Part shown: positions 14,001-23,087 of the stretch, piece by piece | Layout: every line of letters starts with the position of its first letter | Numbering within the stretch: position 1 is the stretch's first letter | DNA from: Sipunculus nudus | Lineage: Eukaryota > Annelida > Sipuncula > Golfingiida > Sipunculidae | DNA length: 64,000 bases | Direction of reading: 5' to 3' | NCBI GenBank assembly: GCA_026874595.1 | Contig: CM049316.1 | Location: 12,452,839-12,516,838, forward strand | Made by a program: the position numbers and the translations under genes | Notes under the pieces: model-generated | What the model was told of the DNA's origin: nothing | Seen by the model: the letters and a program-made list of their open reading frames with translations, nothing else | The model's database searches: none

Positions 14001-17000
14001 CTGACCTTAGGCTGGTATTCCTTCTACACCTGACCTTAGGCTGGTATTCCTTCTACACCTGACCTTAGGCTGGTATTCCTTCTACACCTGACCTTAGGCT
14101 GGTATTCCTTCTACACCTGACCTTAGGCTGGTATTCCTTCTACACCTGACCTTAGGCTGGTATTCCTTCTACACCTGACCTTAGGCTGGTATTCCTTCTA
14201 CACCTGACCTTAGGCTGGTATTCCTTCTACACCTGACCTTAGGCTGGTATTCTTTCTACACCTGACCTAAGGCTGGTATTCCTTCTACACCTGACCTTAG
14301 GCTGGTATTCCTTCTACACCTGACCTTAGGCTGGTATTCCTTCTACACCTGACCTTAGGCTGGTATTCCTTCTACACCTGACCTTAGGCTGGTATTCCTT
14401 CTACACCTGACCTTAGGCTGGTATTCCTTCTACACCTGACCTTAGGCTGGTATTCCTTCTACACCTGACCTTAGGCTGGTATTCCTTCTACACCTGACCT
14501 TAGGCTGGTATTCCTTCTACACTGGGTCTTAGTCTCATACTTCTACACTTGATCTTAGTCTGGTATTCTTCTACACTTGATTCCAGTCTGATTTTCCTTC
14601 TGCACATACAGGTATTCCTTCTAAACTAAACCTATGGCTTATATTCCTTTAACACTTTAATTTGGTATATTAGCTTCACACTTAGTTCATACACCTCCTG
14701 AAATCTTTAAAAGTCTAAATTATTGAAATTTCTGTAAGTCCCTTTTATTAGTTGTGTAATAAAGAGTGGCATGCTGTGAATAGAGGTAATTCCATTTAGG
14801 TAATATATTTGGTGAATAATTTTTACCATATAGAATTTGTAAAAGGTTATATTTTTGGAACTAGAGAGCTCATTTGCTGAAGGACATATCTGTTGGGACA
14901 GATGTGTTTGTTATAATTAATTATATTATGGTGTCAAATATGTTGGTATAACACCACATTTAATTGTAGTTACACCTTTGTTGAATTAAGTTTACTTGGT
15001 GTATTTATTCTGTCAGAATCCTAGAAGTTAGTGGAGTAGGGGAACACTGGAAGAAAGAGCTTGAAAGAGCAATGGAAGCCAAAGCTATGGTTGAAGGAAA
15101 GCTGGCAAAGGCTGACCAGAACAACCAGGAGCTGCGGCGAAGGTCAGCTAAACCACAACACGGGCACATTTATCTGTATCAGTGCAATATTGACGTAAAC
15201 AGTATTTTTCAGATCTATAAAGAGCCCTCTTCCGATTAGGTGCTAAACTAGTAACTATTGCTTGCCTGTAAATTGTGTATAGAAAGGTTTCGAATCTCTG
15301 CCTGCAACTGCCCTGCACCCAATAAGAAAAGAGTCTTACACAGAAATGTTTGCAACCCTGTGATTGATTGTAAGCAAGACATAGATAGACTGGTACACTG
15401 TAGTTTTAGTAACCTAATCACAAGGTTGCAAACAGTTCTGTGTGGGTCTGCTCTGAATTGATCTAATTTCTTACTTTTTATTGTTTCATTTGACAAAATG
15501 TGCAACATTGTAAAGATGAAATCAAGATGATGCCAAATAGGACCTGCTGTTGAGAAAAAGGTCATGTCAGTTGTTATACCAGATTTGGTAATCTTTTATT
15601 GATAAAATATTAACATTTTTGTAAAAGGAGAATCTGTAAATATATTAAATAACCATAATTGCATCATTTACTTGTGTAATATGGTTTTGATTTGAAATTG
15701 GAGGTGAGGAAAATGTTTTAACTGTATTTAATTTACTTTAAACTATCTTGACAAACTCTTATGGCTTTATAGAATGTTTTTCTTGCAATACAGGAAAAAA
15801 GATAATAAATTTTTTTTTTCTGTCAGGGAAGCCAGTTTTCTTTCAGATAATCTCGACATAATTATATACATCAAAATTCAAATAGAATGTTGAAAGAAAT
15901 AAACACTTGGTAAATTTTTCTTAAATCTACTTTGTTACTTTTCTTTTAGAATCTCCATCCTAGATGCTGAGGTCACTAACAGAAAGGAAGATCTTGGGCG
16001 GACACACGTTGTCAAAGAAGAGATGGAAGCTAAAGTTAGCGGCATCAGACAGAAAAACCAAGAGCTAGAAGCCAGGTATCATGATAATGAATTCCGTGAT
16101 ACAGAAAACATGGTGTCACCTGCACTGTTAACTCACTTTCCTAAATCTTCTGTGCCCGTCAGTATAAATTCATATTTTCCATAAATTTTGGTTGGTTTTA
16201 TTTTTGCTCGGATAAAATTTCATTATTCTAACTTTTACCACAGGGCCACCGGATTAAATAGGTGAGGGTGGCAGATTATTAAATATTGGCTTTGGGAGGC
16301 AAAAATAACATACAGATTTGTTTATTGTACCATTAAGTGTATAATACTTTGTCAAGAAATGTCTTCACATTTGTCACGCTTAAAGTTGGTCTTTCAGAAT
16401 AGCCGAGTTTGAAGCCATTCTGATACACAGGAAGGAAGTGATGGAGGCGGCCATGACAGAGAAGGAAGAATTACAAAGTCAGCTCTGTCAACTACAGCAG
16501 TGTAACGAGGAGCTCGTGCAGAGGTGAGACTTCAGGCTGTGTGATCAGTATTCTTCCATCAACTATCCAATAGATGTGTCAAAACAAACGTCTAGCTAGG
16601 AAAGGATGTAATTACTTGAGTCCTCTGTACGATCCATATGTGTCCCTTAATTCCTGTAAATTCCTGGGAAATGACAATATCAAAATGTAGGCCTTGAAGT
16701 AAGTAGAAGCATCCTGGAAAACTGGATAATATTAGAGTTAGCATGCAAATTTTTTCAAATTCAGCCAACCAAAAATGTGAATATCATTCATTCTAATTAT
16801 CAATCATATGTAATAATGAACTGACCCTAACCTTTGGATTAAACCTAATTCTTGCTTATTAAGTGTCATCCTATATTCCTATCTCTTTCATCACATGAGC
16901 CACAATGACCATTTTCTTCTTTAAATTGCATCAATTACCACTATATCATATTATTAATGATTTTGTCCTAGGGACTGCCTCAAAAGTTCAGGAATTGTCA

Positions 17001-20000
17001 TGGAAAATGTCCTGGAATTTTGAAAGTCTAAATGTGTAAAAGCCCTGCACTGACTTTAGTAAGGGCTAAAACAAGTAGAAAATATCAGACTTGAACAACA
17101 CTCATTGACTGTTATCTAAGTCTGGTGTACTTGTTACCAAGGTGACACTACAACTGAATATTTTTAAAGACAAAGTTACATAGATTTCTGATAAAAATGT
17201 ATGAACATGATTTATGTTATTTGTATTTTCTTAAGAATGGCTGAAATAGCTGATAAAGAAGAAGAGGTAAAGAAAGCGATAACTGCATCCAATGAAAACC
17301 TCGAGCGGGAACTCAAGATACAAGAGCTGAACAACCAGGAGTTAACAGAGAGGTCAGTGATAAAGGTCACAGAGGTCAGTAATAAGGGTCACAGAGGTCA
17401 GTGATAAAGGTCACAGAGGTCAGTAATAAGGGCCACAGAGATAAATGTCACAGGTGGCTGATTGTCTGAGGTGTCAGTGATATAGTCTTAAGGGTAAGCA
17501 ATAAGGGTCACAGGTCAGTGATAAAGGTCACAGAGGTCAGTGATAAAGATCAGAGGTCAATGGCAAAGATCACATAGAGACCAATGATATGGCTTGTGTG
17601 TATAGTGATAAATATCAAAGAGAGGTCATTGAAAAGGTCACATAGTGACATTTTCTCATATGCATTAATTGAGATTAATTATTATATCAAACTATGTTTG
17701 TTGGATCCGGTCCATGGTACTATCAGATGTCCTGTTATAGTCTTATTGTTCATTGCAATATATGACCATCAAACAAAATGGTCAACATTTAACTAGTGAC
17801 TTCCAGCATTTTATAATCATCAGCATTCACTAATTAATACATCGATCAGACACAATATGCATAGAAATGCATTGTATATGATAATTTATTCCAGTTTGAG
17901 TGCTCTACAACAAGAACTGGAAGAGGTGCAGAAGAAACATCTTGAAACAGCAGCAGAGAAGAAAGAGTAAGTGAGACATTATTGATGCTTCTGGATATGT
18001 AAGACTTTAATTATGCAGATTAGACTTGGCACTTTCATATCAGCAGCAATAGAACTAATGTTCCTAATCTGTATTGCACAGAACCCGTTGCAACAAAAAT
18101 GATTAAAGTTGGTCAAAATATTTCAAGGCAGATTATCTGCATTTGAAACATGTAGCCTTTTTTGCTAGCCGGGTTACTGTTAAACTGTTCAGTAGTCAGT
18201 TGTCAGTAATTGATTACCATTTGTTGACTGATGATTGATATTAGCATTCCCTTGGTTTTCAGCCTTAATGTAAATTTAAGAGCAACGGGAGCAAGGTTTG
18301 TTCAGGTTTACTAAAGGGTAAATACAGACTCAACAGAGATTAAGTGTTGTTTCAACCAAGAGAGACAGCCTTTGCTGATACAAGCGTGACATTTTGTTAA
18401 TCTTGATGTAAAGCTGGGACGTGTTATATATTAAAATTAATGGTCACCAGACTTGAATTGAAAAGTTCTGTTCTGTCCATATAGATACATTATTCAATTG
18501 AATTATGTCAAATCTGCATATTTTTAATGAGGTTAGAGGCCCTGAGCCTTCCTTGTGATATTGCCGCGATAACTTTGAATTTGATGAGTTTTTATTGTCT
18601 AACCAATAATAACTCCCCTAGGTTCAATCCTCTGCAAAATCTGTCCATATTTAATGAGGTCACAAGATATACAATGGCGATATCATGCCCACTTGCCGTG
18701 CTCTTCTTAAAAATGTTATACACTTACTAGATAGGTTATATGAGAACTGTTGCAGCAACAAGAATGCAGTACTACAGTAGATTTCATGCAGTGAAGTTTA
18801 GCCAAGCTCTACAGTCAGACAGTATGATTTGTGAGTCCCTTGTATTGTACACTGGTAAAAATATATGCTATGTTACAAACTGCTTTCCATTACAGATTGT
18901 CAGAGCAGGCAGAGAAACACAAGACAGAACATGAGGCGTTCAAAGAAACGATAACTTTCTGGAAAAATAAAGCTGAAGAAAATGAAGCGGTAATTTACTC
19001 TTATATCATACAGTATCGTGTAGTATTTTTAGCTAAGCTCACTTTCATTCATGCTGAGCTTTAGTGATTGTACTTTGACCTTTGACTTTCCCTGTGGTCG
19101 TTTGACCATCCATAATTGGTGCACAAATTGTAACTATTATGCCTAGAAAGTTATTTAAGACAGGTAATGGTAGAATACCCTTAGAAACAAAAAAATTAGC
19201 TCACAGTGATCTGTATTCTGTGAACTTTGCAGTAAAAACTTACTTTTCATCACCATGACATTCAGGTTTAAAGCATTGTTTAAGGCTGTTGAACAAAAAT
19301 CTTACCATTGGACCACAAATTTTAAAAATTTGATCTGAGGCTGGAAGTGCCACTAATATTCCCCAATCCCCACCCAATTTTTTATGCATTTTACTTTTTA
19401 CTGTCCCAATGGCCATTTTATGTATACCTGTATATCATTAAATCAGCTAGTGAATAGTTGTTTAATTATATTAAATCATTAATCAGCAGCAAATAAATTC
19501 TAAAGGCCTGTATTAAAACAAGGTATCTGGAAAGAACACAGGTTCTTTCTTACTCCTTATAAAATTTTTTCATGAATGAATGCAAAACCCCTTTTATACT
19601 TGCTGTTTGTATGTATACTTTTGTGTTATGGTATTCTTTTGGAATTCACCACGAGATGACTTTGAACAAAAGTTTATAAATCAAATAAAAAAATTCTCAT
19701 ATTTCTCTCATTCTTTCTCCAGTATGCAGCTGGGCTGGCTGGTCACCATAATCCGAACCAGCGTATCCAGTACATCCAGAATCTCCGAGAGCAGTTACAG
19801 GACACACGAGAGGTGAGTCAAATATCAACAATGGTGGGACACACCTGAACATGAAACCAGTTTACAAAAACAAAACAAAACGTAGAAACATTGAAATATA
19901 CTTCTATCACAAAACCATGAAGCCCTCTGTAGTGTTCTTTCAAGGTAAAGACACCACATTTGAGTAATGGCACATTTATCATTGTCAGAAACTTTTGGCT

Positions 20001-23000
20001 CATGCTCATTGTGTGCAGTTATTGTGTCCGCCAAAACAGGGTTTTGCGAATACTGTTTTCAGCCCAACGCCACCGCCGCCGCGTAGGTGTCCGGAGAACT
20101 CCTCTGTAACCGCTGGGCGGAATTTAACAAAACCCGGGATTATGTTTAGGTCACATGTGAACTGCTGCACCCCGCTTTTGTTTTGACCTCTGACCTTTCC
20201 TCTGTGCTCTGCGTCCATCTGTGCGTCTGTTATGACACATTAACCCACATATCTCGGGAACCGTTTGACCGATCCTGAATAAATATTTGCACAAATGTAG
20301 CCCTTGGTAAGCTTTATAACATACATAAAAAATGGTGGCGCCACCTGCAACCATTTTTGCACAGTGTCCATCTGTTCATCTGCCTTGGGATAAAATCACT
20401 CATATCTCTGCTTTGGTTTGACTTATCCACCTGAAAGTTTGCATGTGTATACATCCTGGACAGCTCTCTTGATTTCATGACAGGTGGTGCCACCTACATT
20501 CATGTACGATGCAGAAATCCAAGCTCAGATCTCGGGAACTGTTTGACAGATTGGGCCAAAATTTTGCACATGTATAGATGTTGCATAGCTGTTTATCATA
20601 CGCAAAACTTGTGGCGCCACCTGCAAACATTTTTGCACAGCGTCCGTCTGTTTGTCTGCCATGGGATAAAATCACTCATATCTCTGCACTGGTTTGACTT
20701 ATCTGCCTAAAATTTTGCAGGTTTAGACATCTTGGATAGCTTTCTGGATTTTGTTGCAGGTGGCGCCACCTACATATATGTTTACGCTGCAGACATCAAG
20801 GCTTATGTCTCGGGAACATGACCGATTGGGCCAAAATTTGCATGTGTATAAATCTCACATAGCTCTTATTCATATACAAAACTGGTGGCGCCACCTGCAA
20901 CCATTTTTGCACAGCGTCCGTATGTTTGTCTGCTGTGGGATAAAATCACTCATATCTCTGCACTGGTTTGACTTATCTGCCTAGAATTTTGCAAGTTTAT
21001 AAATCTTGGATAGCTTTCTTGATTTTATGACAGGTGGCACCACCTACATTTATGTTTATGCTGCAGACATCCAAGCTCATCTCCGGAAACGTTTGCCTGA
21101 TTGGGCCAAAATTTTGCATGTGTATAGATCTCACATAGATCTTTATCATACGCAAAACTGGTGGTGCCACCTGCAACCATTTTTGCACAGGGTCTGTCTG
21201 TTTGTCTGCCATGGGATAAAATTACTCATATCTTGGCAGTTGTGTGATTTTTTGCATTTGTATACAACTTTGATAGCTTTCTGGATTTTGTGGTAGGTGG
21301 CACAACCTACATACACATTTCGGCTGCAGACATCCATGCTAATATGCAACACACCTCAATCTATTTCCCCTTGCCACTCAATCCATTCCTCACTTCTCCC
21401 GTTCCACTCTGATTTTGGAGGATACACAGTCGCTTTTCGACTACCTGTATTCTAATCAGATGGTGTTTTTTATCAAGACTTGCCCAATTAGGGCCAGACC
21501 TGGGATCATTTCTGAATTTGATAAAAAATGAATCAGAAAAGAGAAGATTTAGTGAATTATAATTTGATTGAATAAATTAAAAAATCAAATGAGTTATACC
21601 TGACATACAATTGAACCTCGGATGAATTCAGCACTATTGAAGAACAAATGCTCCAGCTGTCACATTTTCCAAAGTGTCACTCATGATATGTTGTTAATGT
21701 CTTTCGAGTAGTTCTCTCAGTAGACCAGCCATGTTGAGTTTGGGATAAGTCCAACACTGTCAGAAGAAGCATTCTGAGCAGGATATATTCACTGTAACGG
21801 AGTTTTGTCTCCACACATGCATCAATGAATGATCTTATATTCAAAAGATTGCAGCTTTTTTTATTTTAAAGTAAATTTGACTGTTTTAAGAATTGTTTGA
21901 AATGAATTTGAATTCATATTTCCCCAACATATTTGATTGATCTGAATTAGAACTGTCATAAAAGATGTCAGTCTTGTAGCAGAAAATACAGATTTCTGGC
22001 CAGTGGGAAACCTTTTATCTGAGTCCTTATTAAAAGTTGTGAATTTATATTTGGTATTCCAGCCAGGAAAAATCTAGTTGTGGTAGGTTCATATAAGAGA
22101 TTTAATATGGCACCAAGGAGTGCTGTCAGTAACAAGGCATGCCTCAAACTCGTTTTATAATGTGTGTTATGTAAGACAGTGACTCTTAATTAAGACTGCA
22201 TATAACATGTTTACAGCACACATTTGAGGCATATTTGAAGTATAAACTGATTTTACTGAACAGCAGAAAGAAATTACATTTCCCATGCACTGTAAATAAA
22301 TTTTGACATGTTAAGGTCAGGTTATTCAAATTTTCTGATATAAAAAAGTGTTCTTTTTCTCTTCAAATCTGCCCCACTTGTGTGTATGGTGAATGGGTAC
22401 TTTTTACTTTTTCAGTCTTAATAAACACCAGTTTGGTTTTAGCACAAAATTATGTTAGTACCACCTCTACTAATTTTTGGCTTACAGTTTATTTTTGTTC
22501 ATATTCAAAGCAGCTAATGCAGGCTAAAAGTAGCACAGCCTCAAATTGGTTAAATTCAGATACAGAACTATTTAGTTAAAATAGAAAATTGATCTATAAT
22601 TACCAATTTAAACTCTGGAATGTCTTTACGTGTGTTCCGAGCAATATGGAGAAACTTGTTTCCTTTTCCAGTCAGGGAGTTTTGGAGAGTTTGATTGGCC
22701 AAATTAGATTGGTTGGTCTGCTATATTTTTCACACATCTACTTGATGATTAGCTATGGTAGATGTTAAATATGCAAACAGGTCAAAAGTTTTCCAAACAG
22801 TTGTTTTGAAAAATAATAATGAAAACTCGCAGAAAAAATCAGGAAATATTTTATTTCATGAATGCAGGAAGTCAGCTTTAGTATCTTTCCATTTTGTATC
22901 AGTGTCATTACCAAGACAAACACAAGTTTATAGATTTTTTTATTTTCCATTCTTTTAGAAACTCTCTACCTCTACAGAAGAGATTGTGAAACTACGGGAC

Positions 23001-23087
23001 AGAAATGAAAAACTGGAGACCGCTTTAATGCGGAAGAGAGATGTCACGGGAACTCCGCTGAAAGAGAATGTTCCAAACAGATTATGA
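1930..23087 (+). CDS. KIF15: KIF15/HMMR-like coiled-coil protein, 3' part of gene (22 exons, 966 codons plus stop)
   Basis: Exons: 1930-2088, 2457-2663, 3297-3498, 4073-4203, 4794-4871, 5469-5666, 5956-6126, 6507-6713, 7995-8114, 8885-8932, 9362-9553, 9999-10133, 11170-11216, 11762-11887, 15017-15142, 15950-16075, 16398-16523, 17236-17352, 17895-17966, 18896-18989, 19723-19812, 22959-23087. They sum to 2901 nt with matching phases. Almost the whole product is heptad-rich coiled coil. Near the end it has GHHNPNQRIQYIQNLREQ, the signature of the C-terminal domain shared by kinesin-12 KIF15 (Xklp2) and HMMR/RHAMM, which in vertebrates directs binding to spindle poles through TPX2; it finishes with TGTPLKENVPNRL, close to the end of HMMR. 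The length left for a motor upstream (KIF15 is about 1390 aa) fits KIF15, but no motor is visible here and HMMR remains possible. The likely role is spindle assembly in mitosis. Confidence 0.8.
2457..2663 (+). CDS. KIF15/HMMR-like exon, basic-acidic linker
   Basis: 69 codons, phase 0 to 0. It opens with ITTPKKAKYELRNRT, a basic stretch with a TP (proline-directed kinase type) site, followed by an acidic low-complexity run, then returns to coiled coil at AALRVEIEQLQ. It is the only clearly non-coiled segment in the upstream half of this partial protein. Confidence 0.8.
3297..3498 (+). CDS. KIF15/HMMR-like exon, coiled coil
   Basis: 202 nt, phase 0 in and 1 out; starts EEVCELRALLDAKESEILET. 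GC-richer than the intron on either side; donor GTATGT at 3499. Confidence 0.85.
4073..4203 (+). CDS. KIF15/HMMR-like exon, coiled coil
   Basis: 131 nt; the first two bases complete the split Leu codon; reads LEHEVQDLRIVSTSFEDQFK onward; donor GTAAAC at 4204. Confidence 0.85.
4297..4595. repeat. Intronic tandem repeat, 3 copies of about 100 bp
   Basis: Three nearly identical copies begin at about 4297, 4396 and 4496 (each with CTGTAGAATTTTAGTG). Divergence is only a few bases, so the duplication is recent. Confidence 0.9.
4794..4871 (+). CDS. KIF15/HMMR-like exon, coiled coil
   Basis: 26 codons, phase 0 to 0: LGNKTIEIENQQEELTKLSY onward; acceptor TAG at 4791-4793, donor GTAAGA. Confidence 0.8.
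5469..5666 (+). CDS. KIF15/HMMR-like exon, coiled coil
   Basis: 66 codons, phase 0 to 0, starting EERSSWEDERGMLEHQLSSI. Strong coding composition, no internal stop, donor GTAAGA at 5667. Confidence 0.88.
5757..5835 (+). repeat. tRNA-like SINE fragment
   Basis: TAGCCCAGTGGTTAAGGC at about 5769 resembles a tRNA A-box region as found at SINE 5' ends. No good B box follows, so it is probably truncated. Confidence 0.3.
5956..6126 (+). CDS. KIF15/HMMR-like exon, coiled coil
   Basis: 57 codons, phase 0 to 0: QEKLADMIGDRDRLRSELES onward; acceptor TTCCAG, donor GTACAT. Confidence 0.88.
6507..6713 (+). CDS. KIF15/HMMR-like exon, coiled coil
   Basis: 69 codons, phase 0 to 0: EMVATLNTQKDRLLLANEEQ onward; ends INQCDEQ before donor GTAATA. 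Confidence 0.88.
6838..6994. mobile_element. Short MITE-like inverted repeat
   Basis: ACAGTAAAACCTTGCC at the left is mirrored by TTTTGAGGTTTTAC at the right, about 155 bp apart, flanked by TA. This resembles Tc1/mariner-derived MITEs. The stretch between is not coding. Confidence 0.35.
7004..7525 (+). mobile_element. Helentron-like non-autonomous element (HINE)
   Basis: The 5' end is a subterminal palindrome at 7004-7029 (ATACTCC paired with GGAGTAT around GTCATATGAC). The 3' end has a hairpin (GCAC/GTGC at 7505-7519) followed at once by TCTTGT. The inside holds GTCGCCATGATAA twice, as degenerate internal repeats. The layout is that of Helentron-associated interspersed elements; no protein is encoded. 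Confidence 0.5.
7995..8114 (+). CDS. KIF15/HMMR-like exon, coiled coil
   Basis: 40 codons, phase 0 to 0: LNVLVCEKTELETENESLYD onward; acceptor TTGCAG, donor GTATTG. Confidence 0.82.
8885..8932 (+). CDS. KIF15/HMMR-like small exon
   Basis: 16 codons, TNLKKVEEERSELQKE, phase 0 to 0, acceptor ACAG and donor GTATTA. Small, but it fits the frame and the coiled-coil pattern of the exons either side. Confidence 0.65.
9362..9553 (+). CDS. KIF15/HMMR-like exon, coiled coil
   Basis: 64 codons, phase 0 to 0: LSVVKEKLSDSTRELEVTSA onward, ending IKDLAQ before GTAAGT. Confidence 0.87.
9999..10133 (+). CDS. KIF15/HMMR-like exon, coiled coil
   Basis: 45 codons, phase 0 to 0: IKDNHETEIQELRQQKDRQV onward, ending DNTKLQ; acceptor TTGCAG, donor GTCAGC. 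Confidence 0.87.
10688..10965. repeat. 26-bp minisatellite, about 10 copies
   Basis: Unit GTGCAGAGTGTAGGCCTGTG plus TCTACT. The last seven copies are almost identical and the first three are diverged. Intronic. Confidence 0.92.
11170..11216 (+). CDS. KIF15/HMMR-like small exon
   Basis: 47 nt, EEIRSVKKEKESTDS plus two bases of a split Arg codon (AG|G); acceptor TTTCAG, donor GTAAAA. It sets the phase for the block of repeat exons that follows. Confidence 0.78.
11762..11887 (+). CDS. KIF15/HMMR-like repeat exon 1 (126 nt)
   Basis: Begins in the split Arg codon: LIQLESEVDHWKEELRRSLS, continuing to IKELKQ, then the next split codon. Exactly 126 nt and symmetrical in phase, as are the next three exons, giving a 42-residue (six-heptad) module. 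Confidence 0.88.
11945..14630. repeat. 29-bp minisatellite, about 58 regular copies
   Basis: The regular core is about 12841-14527, with diverged flanks on both sides. The unit contains CTGGTATTCCTTC and CTACACCTGACCTTAG. Variant units (TTGGGCTGG, TTAGTCTGG with TTCTTTC) recur in a similar order several times, showing higher-order duplication. A MITE at 12116-12580 splits the left flank. Confidence 0.95.
12116..12580. mobile_element. TTAA-flanked MITE (piggyBac-like)
   Basis: TTAA at 12112-12115 and at 12581-12584 flank the element. Imperfect terminal inverted repeats: AGGTGCCTATTCACCTA on the left, and on the right a copy whose complement is AGGGGCCGAATCACCTA. At 465 bp with no coding capacity, it has the pattern of a piggyBac-derived MITE. 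A diverged relative lies at about 40040-40290. Confidence 0.7.
15017..15142 (+). CDS. KIF15/HMMR-like repeat exon 2 (126 nt)
   Basis: ILEVSGVGEHWKKELERAME, ending NNQELRR in the split Arg. Same length and phase as the exon at 11762. HWK-EL aligns with HWKEEL in that exon, which supports exon duplication. Confidence 0.88.
15950..16075 (+). CDS. KIF15/HMMR-like repeat exon 3 (126 nt)
   Basis: ISILDAEVTNRKEDLGRTHV, ending KNQELEA in the split Arg; 126 nt, symmetrical phase. Confidence 0.88.
16398..16523 (+). CDS. KIF15/HMMR-like repeat exon 4 (126 nt)
   Basis: IAEFEAILIHRKEVMEAAMT, ending CNEELVQ in the split Arg; 126 nt, symmetrical phase. Confidence 0.88.
17236..17352 (+). CDS. KIF15/HMMR-like repeat exon 5 (117 nt)
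   Basis: MAEIADKEEEVKKAITASNE, ending NNQELTE in the split codon. It is 9 nt shorter than the other repeat exons but has the same phase and the same ending (NNQEL). Its donor GTCAGT at 17353 is the first unit of a tandem array. Confidence 0.86.
17345..17640. repeat. 22-bp tandem array carrying copies of a splice donor
   Basis: The exon end and donor AGAG|GTCAGT repeats every 22 bp: GT at 17353, 17375, 17397 and 17419, again at 17536, and weaker at 17556 (GTCAAT). Spacers are GATAAAGGTCAC-like. Later copies are diverged. Use of donors 2 or 3 would shift the frame, and donor 4 would include a TGA at 17402-17404. Confidence 0.85.
17895..17966 (+). CDS. KIF15/HMMR-like exon, coiled coil
   Basis: 72 nt: LSALQQELEEVQKKHLETAA onward, ending KK plus GA of a split Glu codon; donor GTAAGT at 17967. 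Confidence 0.83.
18440..18722 (+). mobile_element. Diverged relative of the 7004-7525 HINE
   Basis: Shares TATTTTTAATGAGGT-like blocks and a 3' end resembling GTGCTCTTCTT. The 5' palindrome is not found, so the copy is partial. Confidence 0.35.
18896..18989 (+). CDS. KIF15/HMMR-like exon before the C-terminal domain
   Basis: 94 nt completing the split Glu: LSEQAEKHKTEHEAFKETIT, then FWKNKAEENEA. Acceptor TTACAG, donor GTAATT. It corresponds to the helix just before the GHQN-type motif in HMMR. Confidence 0.84.
19723..19812 (+). CDS. KIF15/HMMR-like exon with the HMMR_C signature
   Basis: 30 codons: YAAGLAG then HHNPNQRIQYIQNLREQ. The G-H-x-N-x-x-Q-x-I-x-x-x-x-x-L pattern is the diagnostic part of the KIF15/HMMR C-terminal domain. 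Donor GTGAGT. Confidence 0.88.
20180..21345. repeat. About 275-bp tandem repeat, roughly 4 copies
   Basis: GTGGCGCCACCTGCAA recurs at about 20334, 20613 and 20884, with a GTGGTGCCACCTGCAA variant near 21159. Each unit also has CTCATATCTCTGCA and TTGGGCCAAAATTTTGCA blocks. Small open frames on both strands here are by-products. Confidence 0.88.
21346..22958 (+). other. Rest of the last KIF15/HMMR-like intron
   Basis: AT-rich unique-looking DNA ending in the pyrimidine-rich acceptor TCTTTTAG at 22951-22958. No gene or clear repeat seen. Confidence 0.5.
22959..23087 (+). CDS. KIF15/HMMR-like last exon with stop
   Basis: 42 codons plus TGA at 23085-23087: KLSTSTEEIVKLRDRNEKLE, then a basic end (RKRD) and TGTPLKENVPNRL. 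The leucine-zipper part continues the C-terminal domain. The frame stays open after the stop. Confidence 0.86.
   Translation, partial: KLSTSTEEIVKLRDRNEKLETALMRKRDVTGTPLKENVPNRL

Noticed and set aside
20006-21352. Overlapping small open frames on both strands
   Set aside because: They follow the 275-bp tandem repeat and have no splice sites or coding bias.
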